A DNA stretch of 64,000 bases from Aquilaria yunnanensis. Lineage: Eukaryota > Streptophyta > Magnoliopsida > Malvales > Thymelaeaceae. The number at the start of each line of letters is the position of its first letter. Position 1 is the first letter of the stretch. This document shows, one piece after another, positions 30,517 through 41,909 of this stretch. Made by a program: the position numbers and the translations under genes. The notes below the pieces were generated by a model, which searched no databases, was not told the origin of the DNA, and saw nothing but the letters and a program-made list of their open reading frames with translations. The stretch spans positions 38,906,501 through 38,970,500 of the forward strand of contig CM077593.1 in NCBI GenBank assembly GCA_039654915.1. Reading direction: 5' to 3'.

Positions 30517-33009
30517 ATGTCGAACCTTGCTCCACTGATGACCGTCCGTCCTATTCCCAAGAGCTTTCTCCCCCTTGAGTCTCATCCGTTCTGCACTACT
30601 TTGGAGAAAATGACGAAGTGGGTAGCAAAATTCTAAGTCCCTACTTACACCATCCCGAGGTTACCTTCCCCGGTCACGTACGGTTACATGGCCCATTCTA
30701 ATGAGATCACTGTTTACCGAGCCCAATTGAAAGCGGGTCTTCGGTATCCCCCTCCGCGCATGGTGTGCGAGTTCTACAAGTTGCACGGGATTGCCGTGAA
30801 CCAGCTCCCTCCAAACTCTTATTCTTACTTCAATGCGTTTCTTTGCATGTGTGGGGTTTTTAAGATAAAGCCCTATTTTCTTTTCTTCAAGCAATACTAT
30901 AAGCTTCACCCGATCCCGAAGGGTGGCTTCTACTTCTTGCTTCCTCCAGGGTCCGGGAGCAAGAAATTCACCTTCACCTTCGGAACGAAGGATAGCTGGC
31001 GGGGGTGGTAGAAAAAGTTCTTCTTTTTGTCAGTTCTCGAAAGATGGAGCCACGTTCCGGCTAGATGGGCTTCAAGGGTTTTGAAGACTGACATTGTTGA
31101 CCCTCGGAAGCTGTTGACCTCGGGTTGGCCGCTGAATTTGACGAGTTCGACCGGCGCATTCGGTCGGTTGCGGATTGGGACCCTGAGGTCCCTCCGCGTT
31201 CCTTGTACCCCTTTCCCATTAAGTGGGACCTCATGACCAAAGAGGTCCTTCAGGAATTGGGGGTGATGCACGAGCATAAGTTTGACTTGAACCTGCCCGT
31301 GCTTGTTCTCCCAGGGAAGAAAGCATGGCTGGTGATGCTTCTTCGGTGCAAGATCTCGTATGAGGCTTTTTCCGAGAGTAAGTTATCTTCCAGGTTTTGC
31401 TTACATGTGTTCCTTTTGGGCTTACACTGATGTTTTTTCCTTTTGCAGAGATGGGCGATCAATCTGTGAAATTTTACAAGTCCCTTTTTCTCGGCCAGGC
31501 CGAGAAGGGGGAATAGACGCAGAGGAAGGCGCTTGTGAAGAGGAAGAAGACTAGTGGGGGGCCGTCCAAGGTGAAGAAAGCCAAGGCGGACGTCCTTCCT
31601 CCTCCCCTCGAAGACATCGTCGAAGTGCAGGACTAGTTGCCTGTCCGGTCTCCTGCCCACGCCAATCCACCTACAGATCCTGCCACCCTCGAAACTACTC
31701 TGAGTTGGGATACAGCTACTGAGGCTTCGGTCGCAGGGACTTCAGCTCAAGAGCTCGAGGAGAGCAGGAGAAGGAAGGGCAAGTACATTCTCGGTGAAGT
31801 CCACAAAGTGGGCGAGACCGAGGACGTTGTTACCGAGGTTCCACCAGGTTTGTTCCTTAGCCGTTTGTCTATGAATCTTAGTGTTTTTGGTATCTACGAT
31901 CTTATAGATGGATGGCTAAGGGACAACGTATTGATAGAACTTCGGCGTGATCTTGTAGAGGAGGTGACACTTGTTCGCTGGGTGGAAGCTCATGCCCGAA
32001 AGAGGGCCCTTTGGGATGGCCATATCCTGAAGGAAAAAGTACCGAGGGAGCCCTTCTAGTCTTCCACAGAGGACATGAACTTGTTCTCTGAGGACAGCCA
32101 ATTGATGGCTCCCCAAATGGCGAGGGGTGTGCTGACGAACGCCACCTTCGAGTCGCTCCTCGCCGAATGCCAGAACGAGGAGATCCTCACGGCAAGGATG
32201 AGCGAACACGCCGCCCAGGTAAATTTCTTCTCTCTTTCTTTGGGAACTTAGAAAGTTTTCTTTTTGAATTTTTGTTGTCCTTTGACCTTTACTCGTGACT
32301 TTTTTTTTTGCAGCTCCTGGCATATAACGGATACTTCCGAGCTTGGGCGGCAAAGCAGACTGAGGCTCGCTCTCGGTGTAAGAATTTTCTAAGGTGAGCG
32401 AAGGAGTTTTGTGCCAAATACATCCTCAAGTGCGGCGAATTGAGCAAGATTGAGAATAAGGACTTTGAGAATCTTCGGACTAAGCTTCGGGAGAGCAAGA
32501 AGGAGCTCCTTCTCAAATTTTTGGCCAAGGTTGAGGACCTCGGCGCAAAGTGTGCTGTTCTCTCTTCGGAGAACGAAGCTCGTCAGAAGGAAAAGGCAAA
32601 AGATGCTGTGAACCTAGCGAAGGTGCTTGCTTTGAACGCCTATCTCCAAGCCGAGGTCAATTCATTGAAGAAGGAGGCCAAGAAAAAGAAGAAGAAGAAA
32701 CTCGAGAGGGAGGTTGCTGAGCTTACAGCCGAGCTGTCAACTCTGAGTGCCGAGAAGGACCAATCCGACCAAATGATGAAGGTGTCTTATCAAGGCGGTT
32801 TCTGTTTGGCACGGCATCAAGTCCTTTCTCGGCACCGCGAACTCGACCTTTCCTTCCTGGCCGCTTTAGATTTTCTTAAAGAGCCCAGGTGGACATGGTT
32901 GAAGCTGGAGTTCCTCAATGTCCCTCCTGTTGTGCCCGCGCCTTCGGATGCTCTTGTCCAAGAGAAAGATACCAATGCCGAGGAGGTTCCGGACGCTCCG
33001 GCTCAATAG
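30517..33009 (+). pseudogene. Gypsy-B antisense extra gene (aORF), broken
   Basis: Same four-exon gene as in Gypsy-A, highly diverged. The start is MSNLAPLMTVRPIPKSF, an N-terminal extension relative to A. Exon 1 carries HPFCTTLEKM, LHGIAVNQLPPNS, LCMCGVF, KGGFYFLLPPGSGSKK and KDSWRGW. Stops stand at about 30634 and 31009, with a frameshift near 31100. Intron 1 is about 31379-31448 (GTAAGT..TTGCAG). Exon 2 starts MGDQSVKFYKSLFLGQ, with stops near 31513 and 31633. Intron 2 starts near 31848. Exon 3 holds WVEAHARKRAL, EDMNLFSEDSQL and TAG near 32057. Intron 3 is about 32219-32313 (GTAAAT..TTGCAG). Exon 4 (LLAYNGYFRAWAAKQ to DAPAQ*) is coiled coil with the C-terminal motif GGFCLARHQVL and PRWTWLKLEFLNVP. 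The function is unknown. Confidence 0.82.
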
Positions 33010-33417
33010 GCTTTTCCTTCTTTCTTTTTCTTGTAATCTGCTTTCTTGTAATATTGCCTCAAAACTATGAATGAAAATTTTTTCCTAAGTTCCTGTTCTT
33101 TCCTTCGATCACGACTCTTTAGAAGTTTGTACAATTCTATGTGTGTATTTTTGGCGAACATCCAAGTCTGTAATCATGCCTTTGGGAAGTATTGTACTAT
33201 TCTTCCTTTAGCGAGATCTTCCTAATATGTGGACTATTTTAACTTTTCCGAACGTATTTCACCGAGTTTTAGCCTTTGCTAAGGAACTAGCACCTTCGGA
33301 AAAAAGTCAATGTGCTAGAAACCCATTTTAGCAATGTGACCATATTTGGTTTATAAACCACGTTTTTACTGTTGATTTTGGGGAGGAGTAACCATAAGCT
33401 TTTCTTGGAAAAAATGT
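33010..33417. other. Gypsy-B spacer between aORF and integrase
   Basis: AT-rich, non-coding stretch between the converging ends of the aORF and pol. Unlike Gypsy-A and Gypsy-E it has no clear tandem array. A phrase cgaacgtatttcaccgag only faintly recalls the repeat core of the other elements. Confidence 0.6.
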
Positions 33418-33939
33418 CTAAGTGTAGAATTTTTTCAAAGAATCTAAATGCCAAGTGTTTTTCAACTTTACTCCTTCAGCATTGCCTAATTTGTAGACCC
33501 CTGGGTGGACTTCATCGAGGACTAGATAAGGTCCTCCCCAGTTTGCCTGAAGTACCCCATTTGATGGCCTTCGCGGGTCGAATTCGGCCTTCCGGAGGAT
33601 GAGGTACCCTTTCTTGATTTCTTTTTTCTTCACACGCAAGTTAGTATTGTCGGCTACTCTTTGTTGGAAAGCCTTCCTCCTGAGTTTGGCCATTTCGCAG
33701 TGTTGTTCAGCAAGGTCTAGTTTTGCCTTCAAGCCAAGGTTATTTATTCCTTCGTCGAACACCTGTATCCTTACTGAAGGCCATATGACCTCAATGGGAA
33801 TAATGGCTTCTGTCCCGAACACGAGCGAGAAAGGAGTTTCTCTTGTGGCCCTACGGGGAGTTGTGCGATAGTTCCATAGTACACTTGGGAGTTCCCCTGG
33901 CCATTTCCCCTTTGCCTCCTTTAGCCTATTCTTCAAGCC
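33418..33939 (-). pseudogene. Gypsy-B integrase, C-terminal part (cut by Gypsy-C)
   Basis: Minus strand, from the Gypsy-C insertion point to the stop at 33418-33420. It is readable as KNRLKEAKGKWPGELPSVLWNYRTTPRRAT, ETPFSLVFGTEA and LKNTWHLDSLKKFY*. The upstream integrase continues at 56298, with aagcc duplicated at both edges (33935-33939, 56293-56297). This part alone has no internal stop. Its sequence is clearly diverged from Gypsy-A and Gypsy-E, in line with a separate subfamily. Confidence 0.9.
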
Positions 33940-34845
33940 TGATAGCCGAAGTGCTATCGCCCAGACCACCTGCAGACCACGGGAAAGAGGGAGCCAGACA
34001 CTTGAGGCATACGACCTCGGAAAGGACTCTGAAGTGAAGGAAGTCATACACCTGAGGCGCATGACCTCAGTAGCTCACCAAATTCCAACTTCGGGAGCCA
34101 GCGTAGCGCCACCTTTGGGAGGGCGACCGAACCAGCTTCTGGGGACAAAGACCAACCACCCCTTGTGGGAGAAAGCCCCTTGAAGACGTCGACACCGAAG
34201 TTCCAGCCCAACTCCGGGAATGGGCCCATCACCTCGAAGTGAACATCAACCAAAGGGACCTCAGCTGTACGGCAAGAGCCATCAAGGAGTCTCTGACATT
34301 CCGCTCATATACGTCTCTGACACGCCACCCCCAGACACGCTCTAACACGCCATCGCAGCATGTGTTTTGTCACACAGGGCTACACCTACTATGCCTTGCG
34401 GCCCGAGGAGCCTGTAGATGGCTAGGGGCCCCCACGCCCAAAAATACGAACACCATCCATCCATACACATGTCACAATCTGAAGGGATCACCTCCTCCCT
34501 TATAGACCAGGGAAATGGTCACAGGCAGAGGGTTCTCCGCCCAGAGGACCAAAAGGACAAGAGGACGCTCGCTTATCTTCGCCTGAATACTCTCCCTTCA
34601 GCCTTTAGATAGACACGCCAGGCAAGAGTCCCTTGTGCTTATTATTGAGTATCTCTCTTTCTCGAAGCACTGACTTGGGCGTCGGAGGTTCCCCCCCGGA
34701 AACCACCCCGGGGGCCTCCTAACCCCTGTTTTCTGAGTGTTTCAGCCAGGTCTCCCTGAAGGATCTCCGCTGCACACAGTGGAGATGCTGGCTCCGCCTA
34801 ACCGGACCGCATCAGATGTTGGCTCGGTACCTCCGGACCGCATCA
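33940..34845 (+). repeat. Gypsy-C 5' LTR
   Basis: 906 bp, TGATAGCCGAAGTGCTATCG..GGACCGCATCA. It aligns with the two halves of the 3' LTR. It lacks a 135 bp block present in the 3' LTR (56084-56218). The G-box is altered (acacatgt, 34465-34472) and a weak TATA (ttatagac) follows at about 34500. Hairpin 34684-34719. Confidence 0.92.
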
Positions 34846-34847
34846 GT

Positions 34848-34865
34848 TGGCGCCGTCTGTGGGAA
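34848..34865 (+). other. Gypsy-C primer-binding site
   Basis: TGGCGCCGTCTGTGGGAA, two bases after the LTR; identical to that of Gypsy-A. Confidence 0.85.
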
Positions 34866-35470
34866 ATCACTCCCAGGTTGCCGAAAGTTGAAGCTCGGCG
34901 TTCTAAGGAGAGGGGACTCTTGAGGTCCCCGTTCGCGCCAGAGATTCAACGGGCAACCAAATAATGGCAGCAGGGATTTCCCTGCCCGTGGGTGAACGTC
35001 CTCTGACTATTACCATAGGCTTCCTGTGTGAATTCCCACGCCCTGGCTTGGTTAAAATGACGTAGTAGTAAAGCCAAAGAAGGCCACAGCAAAATTTTGG
35101 GCCGACAACCCTCCTCATTAGTACCTCGTGAGGTGGAGAGTCCTATGCCAATTCACAGGAATTGGGAAAACGGAGATCAACGGGATGAGTCCTCAGCGGG
35201 AACCATGCTCCCCGGAGTACGACCTACGGGAAAAGCAGGGTCAAGTTGACCCAGACCTCCCCGCTGAAGGAGTTCTGCACCCAAGGAAAAAATTAGTACC
35301 TCGTGAGGTGGAGAGTCCCATGCCAATTCACAGGAATTGGGAAAACGGAGATCAACGGGATGAGTCCTCGGCGGGAACCATGCTCCCCGGAGTACGACCT
35401 ATCGGAAATGTAGGGTCAGGATGACCCAGACTTCCCCGCCGAAAGAGTTCTGCGCCCGAGGAAAAAATCA
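34866..35470 (+). pseudogene. Gypsy-C gag remnant
   Basis: Pieces of the Tat gag N-terminus: EARRSKERGLLRSPFAPEIQ (to 34964) and, in another frame, GERPLTITIGFL near 35000. These match RRSKDKGLPKSPSAPETQ and ERPLVITIGFL of Gypsy-E. No capsid core (CKCFEVTLAGPATAW) is found. The rest consists mainly of a 175 bp tandem duplication with weak protein likeness. It is a remnant without coding capacity. Confidence 0.7.
35118..35467 (+). repeat. 175 bp tandem duplication in Gypsy-C
   Basis: Unit 1 is 35118-35292 and unit 2 is 35293-35467. Both start ttagtacctcgtgaggtgg and end in a run of six a. A handful of substitutions separate them (for example tcctatgcc/tcccatgcc), so the duplication is younger than the element's inner decay. 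Confidence 0.93.
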
Positions 35471-35559
35471 CCATCTCCTCGGCAACGAAGTCAAAACCCA
35501 TTGCCCCAAGAGGTCGTTTATGACTTGACTTGTGGGCCGAAGGAGCCGACTCTACTTCC

Positions 35560-36997
35560 CAGGACACGACCGCTGTCCGAAGTGACCCACCTCCACGCAA
35601 CGCCGTGAAAAAGAGTAGAGCATTCGGAAAAGACTATCAAAATGGTGCATTGAACTCAAAGCGTACTACATCGCGTATGAGCCTAGAAGGGCAGTAAGCG
35701 CCCAGGTACTGGCAGACTAGATCGCCGAAATCCCAGAAGTAGGGAAGGATGAAACCAAAAAAGGTGACAGAGTGAAGCTAGATCCAGAGTGGAAACTCCT
35801 TGTCAGAGGAACCCCATGCGCAGAACATCACGGCGCTAGGATACCCCCTCGAAGGCCCGAAGGCAAGGAGGCCACCAAGACGATCAAATTTGATTACCAA
35901 AAGTGTTGGGCCATCCGAGCATGGCAACGCTAGGTGTAATAACCTCGCACAAAAGGCGGAAAGATCCTACAAAGAGGAATCTTGCAACCAAGAAGTCCCG
36001 AAAATCCTCATGAAGAGGTAGGAAGTGCGAAGACATTCCGGACGATATTTCCTGATTAAGGAAAAGCTATACAGGCAAGGATACGCAATTCTGTTATTAA
36101 GATATATCGGTAAAATGGGTGCAGGACAATTCATCCAAGAGGTGTGAAAATGGCCAGAGACACGCCAGCAGCCGACGACTGCCTTTGGAGCGGATAACCT
36201 CGGAAAGATTGCACCGAGCCACTCCAGACAGCACCCGAAGATGTGAAGTTCTACGTGATAGCAGATGGCTACTTCACTGAGTGGGGTAAGGTAGAACTCC
36301 TAGCAACCATGCCGGCAAAAGGTGCACAAAAAGTTCATCTGAAAGAACATAGTATGCTGATTTGGCATACCGACGGTGATACTGGCCAGTAATGATTTCC
36401 AGTCTATGGACAGAGGATTTCAAGAATCCGTCACCGACCTCGGAATAAAAAGGCACTTCAGCCCACCAGCTCAGCCCCCGAGCAATAGACAAGTAGAGGT
36501 AGCCAAAAGAGGGACTATAAGAGATGCAAAGGGAAAATGGCCAGGAGAACTTCCTACTGTACTAAGGAGTTATCAAATAACTCCCCCAGGGGCCAACGCG
36601 GAGTCACCTTTCTCACTTATCTCTAGTGCAGAGGCCACTATCCATTTGAAGAAGTTCGGCCTTCATACAGATGTTTGACGAAAGAGGAAACGACCTCGGG
36701 TTGAGAGCTAAGCTCGACTTAGTTGTCCAACACTGAGAAAAGGCCAAGCTCGAAAAAAGGCCTTTCTGGCAAAAGGTGGCCCTAAGTGCAAACCTGCAGG
36801 ATAGGCCAAAAGGAATAAGGAAAAGGAGATCTCACCCCCAAAAGGCCGAATTAGAACCCTGAAAGACGTCCTATGGGGTACTTCGGCATTTGGTCCTAAA
36901 TGAGGTCTGAAAGGGAGTATACAAGCTCAGCAACACCGAAGAAGGAAAATTCAAAAATACAAGGTACTCGGGCGCCTTAAAGAAATTCTACACTTAG
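35560..36997 (+). pseudogene. Gypsy-C RNase H, archaeal-type RNase H and integrase remnants
   Basis: RNase H end to linker: LSKWCIEL, AYEPRRA, then a stop (tagatc near 35720) and IAEIPE. RNase H part: WKLLVRGTPCAEHHGAR, close to the position of VDGASGSEH but lacking the D-G-A-S acidic start. Before integrase, RRHSGRYFLIKEKLYRQGYA corresponds to the RRRSGRFFLIGEELYRQGYA segment of Gypsy-E. The zinc finger is reduced to GQFIQEV. The core is readable as FYVIADGYFTEWGKVE, then in another frame DRGFQESVTDLGIKRHF, and ends KKFYT* at 36997. Several stops, frame changes and short deletions are present. Protease and RT are absent altogether. Confidence 0.78.
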
Positions 36998-37435
36998 AAT
37001 TTTTAGACAAGAAATGGTGAAAGCCAGAAATTTGTCTAAGTACAAGAAAGTTTTCCCCTGTCTGAGAATGTTCGCCGAACAAAGCTGAAGTATGGACTCC
37101 CGAAAGTCTCCTATTCCTTCCGATGTTAGTTAGGTTATAGACCCAAAAGAGGGCAAGTCTACCAAACACGGCCGACAAGGGGTAGGCTAAACTTTGCCTA
37201 TGGGAACTTCGCCAACTGTGAAACACCTCCCGAAGAATGGCCGACGAAAACGAGCAAAGAGAGTACCGAACTCCGTTGACCGAAAGTGGTCGAGACAAGT
37301 GGGAAACAAAAATTGCTCAAAAAAGTCTTAGCCAAAATAATGAAGGAAAATTCATTGAAGAAGGTCTTGATACAATGAGAAGATCACAAGAAGAAGAGTA
37401 CAAAGAAAAAGAAGAAGGCAAAGGTCCTAGAATAT
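36998..37435. other. Gypsy-C spacer between integrase and aORF
   Basis: Non-coding 3' region. It holds fragments such as ttcgccgaac and cgaaagtctcc that recall the tandem-repeat core of A and E, but no regular array. Confidence 0.55.
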
Positions 37436-39937
37436 CTAAGGGACCCCGGCGTCATGGGAAGCTTCGGCTCCTGAATCTTTCGCTGCCACCTTCAGTGCAA
37501 GAGGAGGAAACGGTAGGTTAAGGAACTCGACTCTTGACCACATCCATCGAGGCCCCCCGGGAATATCCAGGGCAGCCAGAAAGGAAGTATCGAGGTCCGA
37601 ATACTTCTTTAGAAAATGATGACGAGCTAGGCAGAAGCCGTCCTGAAAAGCAACCTTGGACGTCTGGACAGCTTTGCCTCTTTCAACGTCCAACTCGTCC
37701 GCCTCATGTTGAAGATCCAAAACCTCCTGCTGAAGGTTGAAAATCTCCTTCTCCAGCTCCTCGGTTTTCTTCTTCTTCTTCGAGCCCTCCTTCAGCAAGT
37801 TGACCTTACCCTGGAGTTTAGCATTTTCAGCCATCACCTTCACCAGGAGGGTAGACTTCCCTTCCTTTTCCTTTTGAAGGGTCTCATTGGCTAAAGTCAG
37901 GCTGATTAATTTTTCACCAAGGTCGGACATCTTCTTGGAAAAATCCTTCAAGAGCCCCCCTTGGCCCTTCAAGAACTCCTCCCGAAGGCCGACAATCTTC
38001 TCCTTGCATATTTGGCTCAACTTGGTGTTCGTCAGCACCAAGTTGGCACAAAAAACTTTGGCCTTCTCCAATTTGTCTTCAGCCCAAGCTTGGGCCGAAG
38101 ACTGCTTTGCTGCCCAAGCTCGGAGGTATCCACTATACCCCAAAAGCTGCAAAAAAAAAGAGAAGGTACTTAGCGAAATTTGCACAAGGAAAGCCAAAAA
38201 CACATAGGCAAAAAGTGAGAAGGAAAAGTGATGAGCCTGAAGAGTTACCTGAGCAACATGCTAGGAAACTTTTGCAACAAGGGCATCCTCAGAGGCACAC
38301 TCCTCGGCGACTGCCTTGAAGGATGACTGAGTAAGCACGCCCCTAGCCATTTAGTGAGCCATTTCCCGACAATCCTCAGAGAATAGATTCATGTCCTCCA
38401 TGAAAGACCAGAATGGTTCCCTTGGGACTTTGTCGTTCGGGACATGAGAATCCCGAAGATCCCTTCTTCGGGCGTGCTCAATCTTCCAAGGCAGGGGCGC
38501 CGGATCCTCTGCAAAAAGAAACATGCATCTTATCAGGTAAAAATTCCTTGATTATAAAAAATGTAAGTTGATTGCAGGGAAAAAGAGACAAACCTGGCGC
38601 GACCTTGGCACAGTCGTCATCAGAGTCACCGACCTCCTCCACGTGGGCAGGAACATGTTTGCCCTTCGCCCTTCGGCGCTTTTCTAAATCTTCGGCAGAA
38701 AAATCCGCCAAAGAGCCCAACAAATCCACCGATGTGGTGGGACTCGGAAGGGCAGGAGTGGCCACCTCGGCAAGAACCCCCCCTGCAGTTTCAGGCTGGG
38801 ACAAAGTTGCAACCTCTGTAGAAGTTGCAATGACATCGCCAACCTTGGTGGAAGTAGCAATAACATCGCCGACTTCCGAAACGTCCTTCGGAGGGGGAAG
38901 AGGGGTGTCCTTCTTGGCCTTCTTGGCCGAAGATGATCCACTCCCAGAAGCCTTGCGCCTCTTCTTTTGTTCTCCCTTTTTGGCCTGACCAAGGAAGAGA
39001 GACCTAAAGTAGGCAGCAGACTCGTCGCCCATCTCTGAAAAAGAGGGAAGAAATCAGTGTAAGTCCACGAGCACTTATGCTGAAAAAACTTTGAAAGAAA
39101 CTTACTTTCAAAAAAGGCTTCGTAAGTAAGCTCGCTCTGAAGGAGCTTCACCAGCCAAGAGTTCTTCCCCTCAGTAGCAGGAGCTGGCATGCCAAGATCC
39201 GTCTTGTGGTCCATAACCACCCCCAACTCCCGAAGGACATCCTCCGTCATGAGTTTCCACATGATCAAGAAAGGGTAGAGAGAGCGTGAAGGGACCTCGG
39301 CATCCCAGTCGGCGACAGCACGGATTCGTCTATCAAAGTACCCAAACCTCGCTGCCAACTCGGGAGTTAGCAGCTTCCTGGGATCCATGACATCCGCCTC
39401 CAGCTTTCCCCATGCCCACTTAGTCGGGACGTGCGACCAGGCCTCCGCGACCTTCAGGAGGAAGAACTTCCTTTGCCACCCTCGCTAGCTATCCTTGGTA
39501 GCGAAGGTGAACATAAATTTCTTGCTCCCAGATCCCCGAGGCAGCATGAAATAAAAGCCACCCTTCTGAACCGGATAGAGCTTATAATACTGCATGAATA
39601 GGATGAAATGGGGTTCTACCCTGAAGATCCCGCACATGCAGAGAAAGGCGTTGAAATAGAAAAATGAGTTAGGATGAAGCAGATTCACGGCTATGCCATG
39701 AAATTGGCAAAAGTCACAAATCATCTTCGCAGGAGGAAACCGAAGTCCGGCCTTCAGTTGGGCTCAAAAAACAGTAACCTCGTCACCCTGATTCATAAAG
39801 CTAAACTGGCCAAGGCGAGGTAACCTTGTGATGGCATACGAGGGAAGGAAAAATTTGGTCTTCCACTTTTCTAATTTTTCAGGAGTGGTGCAACAAGGGT
39901 GAGACATAAGAGGTTGCCAGCTCTCGGGAACAGGCTT
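37436..39937 (-). pseudogene. Gypsy-C antisense extra gene (aORF), start codon lost
   Basis: Minus-strand gene of the same four-exon plan. The expected ATG is AAG (plus strand ctt at 39935-39937) before PVPESWQPLMSHPCC. Exon 1 shows FHGIAVNLLHPNS, LCMCGIF and KGGFYFMLPRGSGSKK, then TAG after KDS (about 39485), then MDPRKLLTPELA and WLVKLLQSELTYEAFFE. Intron 1 is about 39033-39108. Exon 2 starts MGDESAAYFRSLFLGQ and contains a duplicated ten-residue block (VGDVIATSTK/VGDVIATSTE). Exon 3 has EPFWSFMEDMNLFSEDC and a stop near 38354. Exon 4 (LLGYSGYLRAWAAKQ to DAGVP*, ending 37436) is coiled coil with DGFCLARHHFL and PRWMWSRVEFLNLP. The protein pattern is kept though the DNA is much diverged, so selection acted on this gene before the element died. 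Confidence 0.85.
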
Positions 39938-40208
39938 GGTTGACCGAAAAATGACTTTAGAAAAAGGGGGAAAAATGATTTCAGAAAGAGGAAAAATGAC
40001 TTTGAGAAGTGAAAAGAAAAGCAGAAACTGAAGGAACTCTAGAAATCAGAACCCACCAAAAGTCTTGCCAAAGTTTGGGTTTGAGGACGTCGTCATAAAA
40101 GATCGCCGGAGATCGTTCCACCGCTAAAACCACCAAAAAAGAAGAGAAAAAGGCATAGAGCAAAATGAGAGCAAAGAAACACAAATAAAGAGTATGACAG
40201 GAGGAAGG

Positions 40209-40217
40209 CTTATATAG
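40209..40217 (-). promoter_or_regulatory. TATA box of the Gypsy-C antisense gene
   Basis: On the minus strand ctatataag follows ccttcctcgat, about 280 bp upstream of the aORF start region. Confidence 0.68.
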
Positions 40218-40735
40218 ATCGAGGAAGGGCAGCCAAAAGGGCATCATAAATGCTGCACGAAAGCGAAACGTCGCCATAATGGCCCCTTGCGCGTGAAAAG
40301 GCGTGCCCATCCCAGCTGATGCTTGCCACATGTCGCCTGTCATGAGAAACTAGGACGCATTTTTTGACATTTAGAAAACCCGGGCATGCTGCTCGAGACT
40401 AGCACGACTAGTTTCAAGACACGACGGTTCACTAGCCTATGGCGGGAAAAATTAAAAAGTTGGGTATCTTGAGAACACCGAAGGATGGATAGATGACATC
40501 CGCCCGAACAAGGCTTATCACCTAGGAGGCAAAACGCCTCCCCAACCGATGTCATACTCCGAGTGTAAATCCATGAAGTCCTGGGTTCAAGGCTCCGTGC
40601 CACCTTGTTCGACCGAAATGGACATACTACCACGTGGCCCTCTGGGAGTCCACGAGGTCGTCTTGTCAAAACTGCCAATTGGGCGATAGACGGACACCAA
40701 AAGGACTACTTGCCGAAGTCTCCACTTCAGGCTTT

Positions 40736-40749
40736 CCAAGGGGAACATG
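40736..40749 (+). other. Gypsy-C polypurine tract
   Basis: ccaaggggaacatg directly before the 3' LTR; a weaker purine run than in the other elements. Confidence 0.75.
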
Positions 40750-40809
40750 TGATAGCCGAAGTGCTATCGCCCTGACCACCTGCCGACCACGGGAAAGAGG
40801 GAGCCAAAC
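40750..40809 (+). repeat. Gypsy-C 3' LTR, first piece
   Basis: The first 60 bp of the 3' LTR match 33940 onward. The piece breaks at caaac, where LTR-D is inserted; the second piece starts after the duplicated caaac at 55310. Confidence 0.93.
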
Positions 40810-41743
40810 TGTTAGGCACCTCCCAAGTGCTTGGCTTAGGCCAAGGAGAACCAAGGAAACAAGAGGAAACAGAAAGGGGAGAGTAAGAGGAACTATGGAA
40901 ACTAGTGCAGTGACCTAAATGTAAAACTGGAGACTTTTAGGGTCAAATTGCACATGAGAAGGAACTGTGGGAAAACTGACAGAAAATAGAGAAAGGGGAC
41001 CAAATTGTACACTTAGATGAGTGGTACAATTAAAACTATCAAATTTGAGATGGAGATTTCGGCCATGCAAACTTTTATGATGACTAGTGCAAGACTAGTG
41101 ATAGCCAAAGGCTATTGCCTCCTCGGTAGTAACTCCCTGCCAGAATATTGGCCGAGGAGTCTGACGTCACCCAAGAGAAGATCTTTTTACTGACCTCGAA
41201 AGGTGTGAAGTCAAACACTATGAGCTCGAGACTTCGGTTAGCTCGTCAGGAATTCCGAGGACAACACCGTCTCCATCGAGGGGCCAAACTGACCGTCTTC
41301 GGGTAAGAGAGCCATCTCTCTGAAGCAAGGAAGAATCTCCCCGAAGGCAGAGGCCCCGAAGAGGATATTCCCCGAACAAGAAACACCTGAACAAGGGAAT
41401 CCCCTAACTATGGGTGTGAGTCCCGAAGAAGGTGTTCATCAAGGCCGCTCCCAGAACTATGGGATAGATCCCGAAGGAGGTGCTCGCACCGAAGGACGGA
41501 TAGAATCCGAAGAGGGTGCACGCACCGAAGGTCGACCTCGCCCAGGGGACCTCGGGAGTAGGTATGAGCATTTAAGGAGCCTCTGACATGTCGCCCACAA
41601 GCCCTACATGTCACATCTGAATGGCGAACTGACACGCCGCAGCCGCCCCAGTCCTGACACAACCTGTCCGGGTCCAGGGCTAAAGGAGGCTGCAAACGGC
41701 TGCCTGTCCCCTAGGTCCAAAAATACAGATCAAATCCGACCGA

Positions 41744-41785
41744 ACATGTGTCATGATCTGAACGGACCAGCTACTCCTATAAATA
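41744..41785 (+). promoter_or_regulatory. Gypsy-E LTR promoter: G-box and TATA
   Basis: acatgtgt at 41744-41751 (acacgtgt in the 3' LTR at 51969-51976) lies 34 nt before TATAAATA at 41778-41785. Spacing and sequence match Gypsy-A and the solo Tat LTR. Confidence 0.75.
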
Positions 41786-41909
41786 CTAGGAAATGGGACT
41801 GGGCAAAGGATGGGCATTTTCCTGCCTCTGAGAAAACACAAAACAGGCAAGACACTTGATCCCTTAGTGTTCTTCCTCCACTTTCACTCAGAAAACTGAC
41901 TTGGGCGTC

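Noticed and set aside
40810..41098. LTR-D start (TGTTAGG) as another Copia LTR (TGTTAGTG)
   Set aside because: The likeness ends after six bases; the rest and the 3' end (GTGTGACA) differ completely.
41408..41695. Open frames in Gypsy-E LTRs (41408-41695, 51628-51825)
   Set aside because: They lie in U3 repeats, change frame between the two LTRs and have no coding features.
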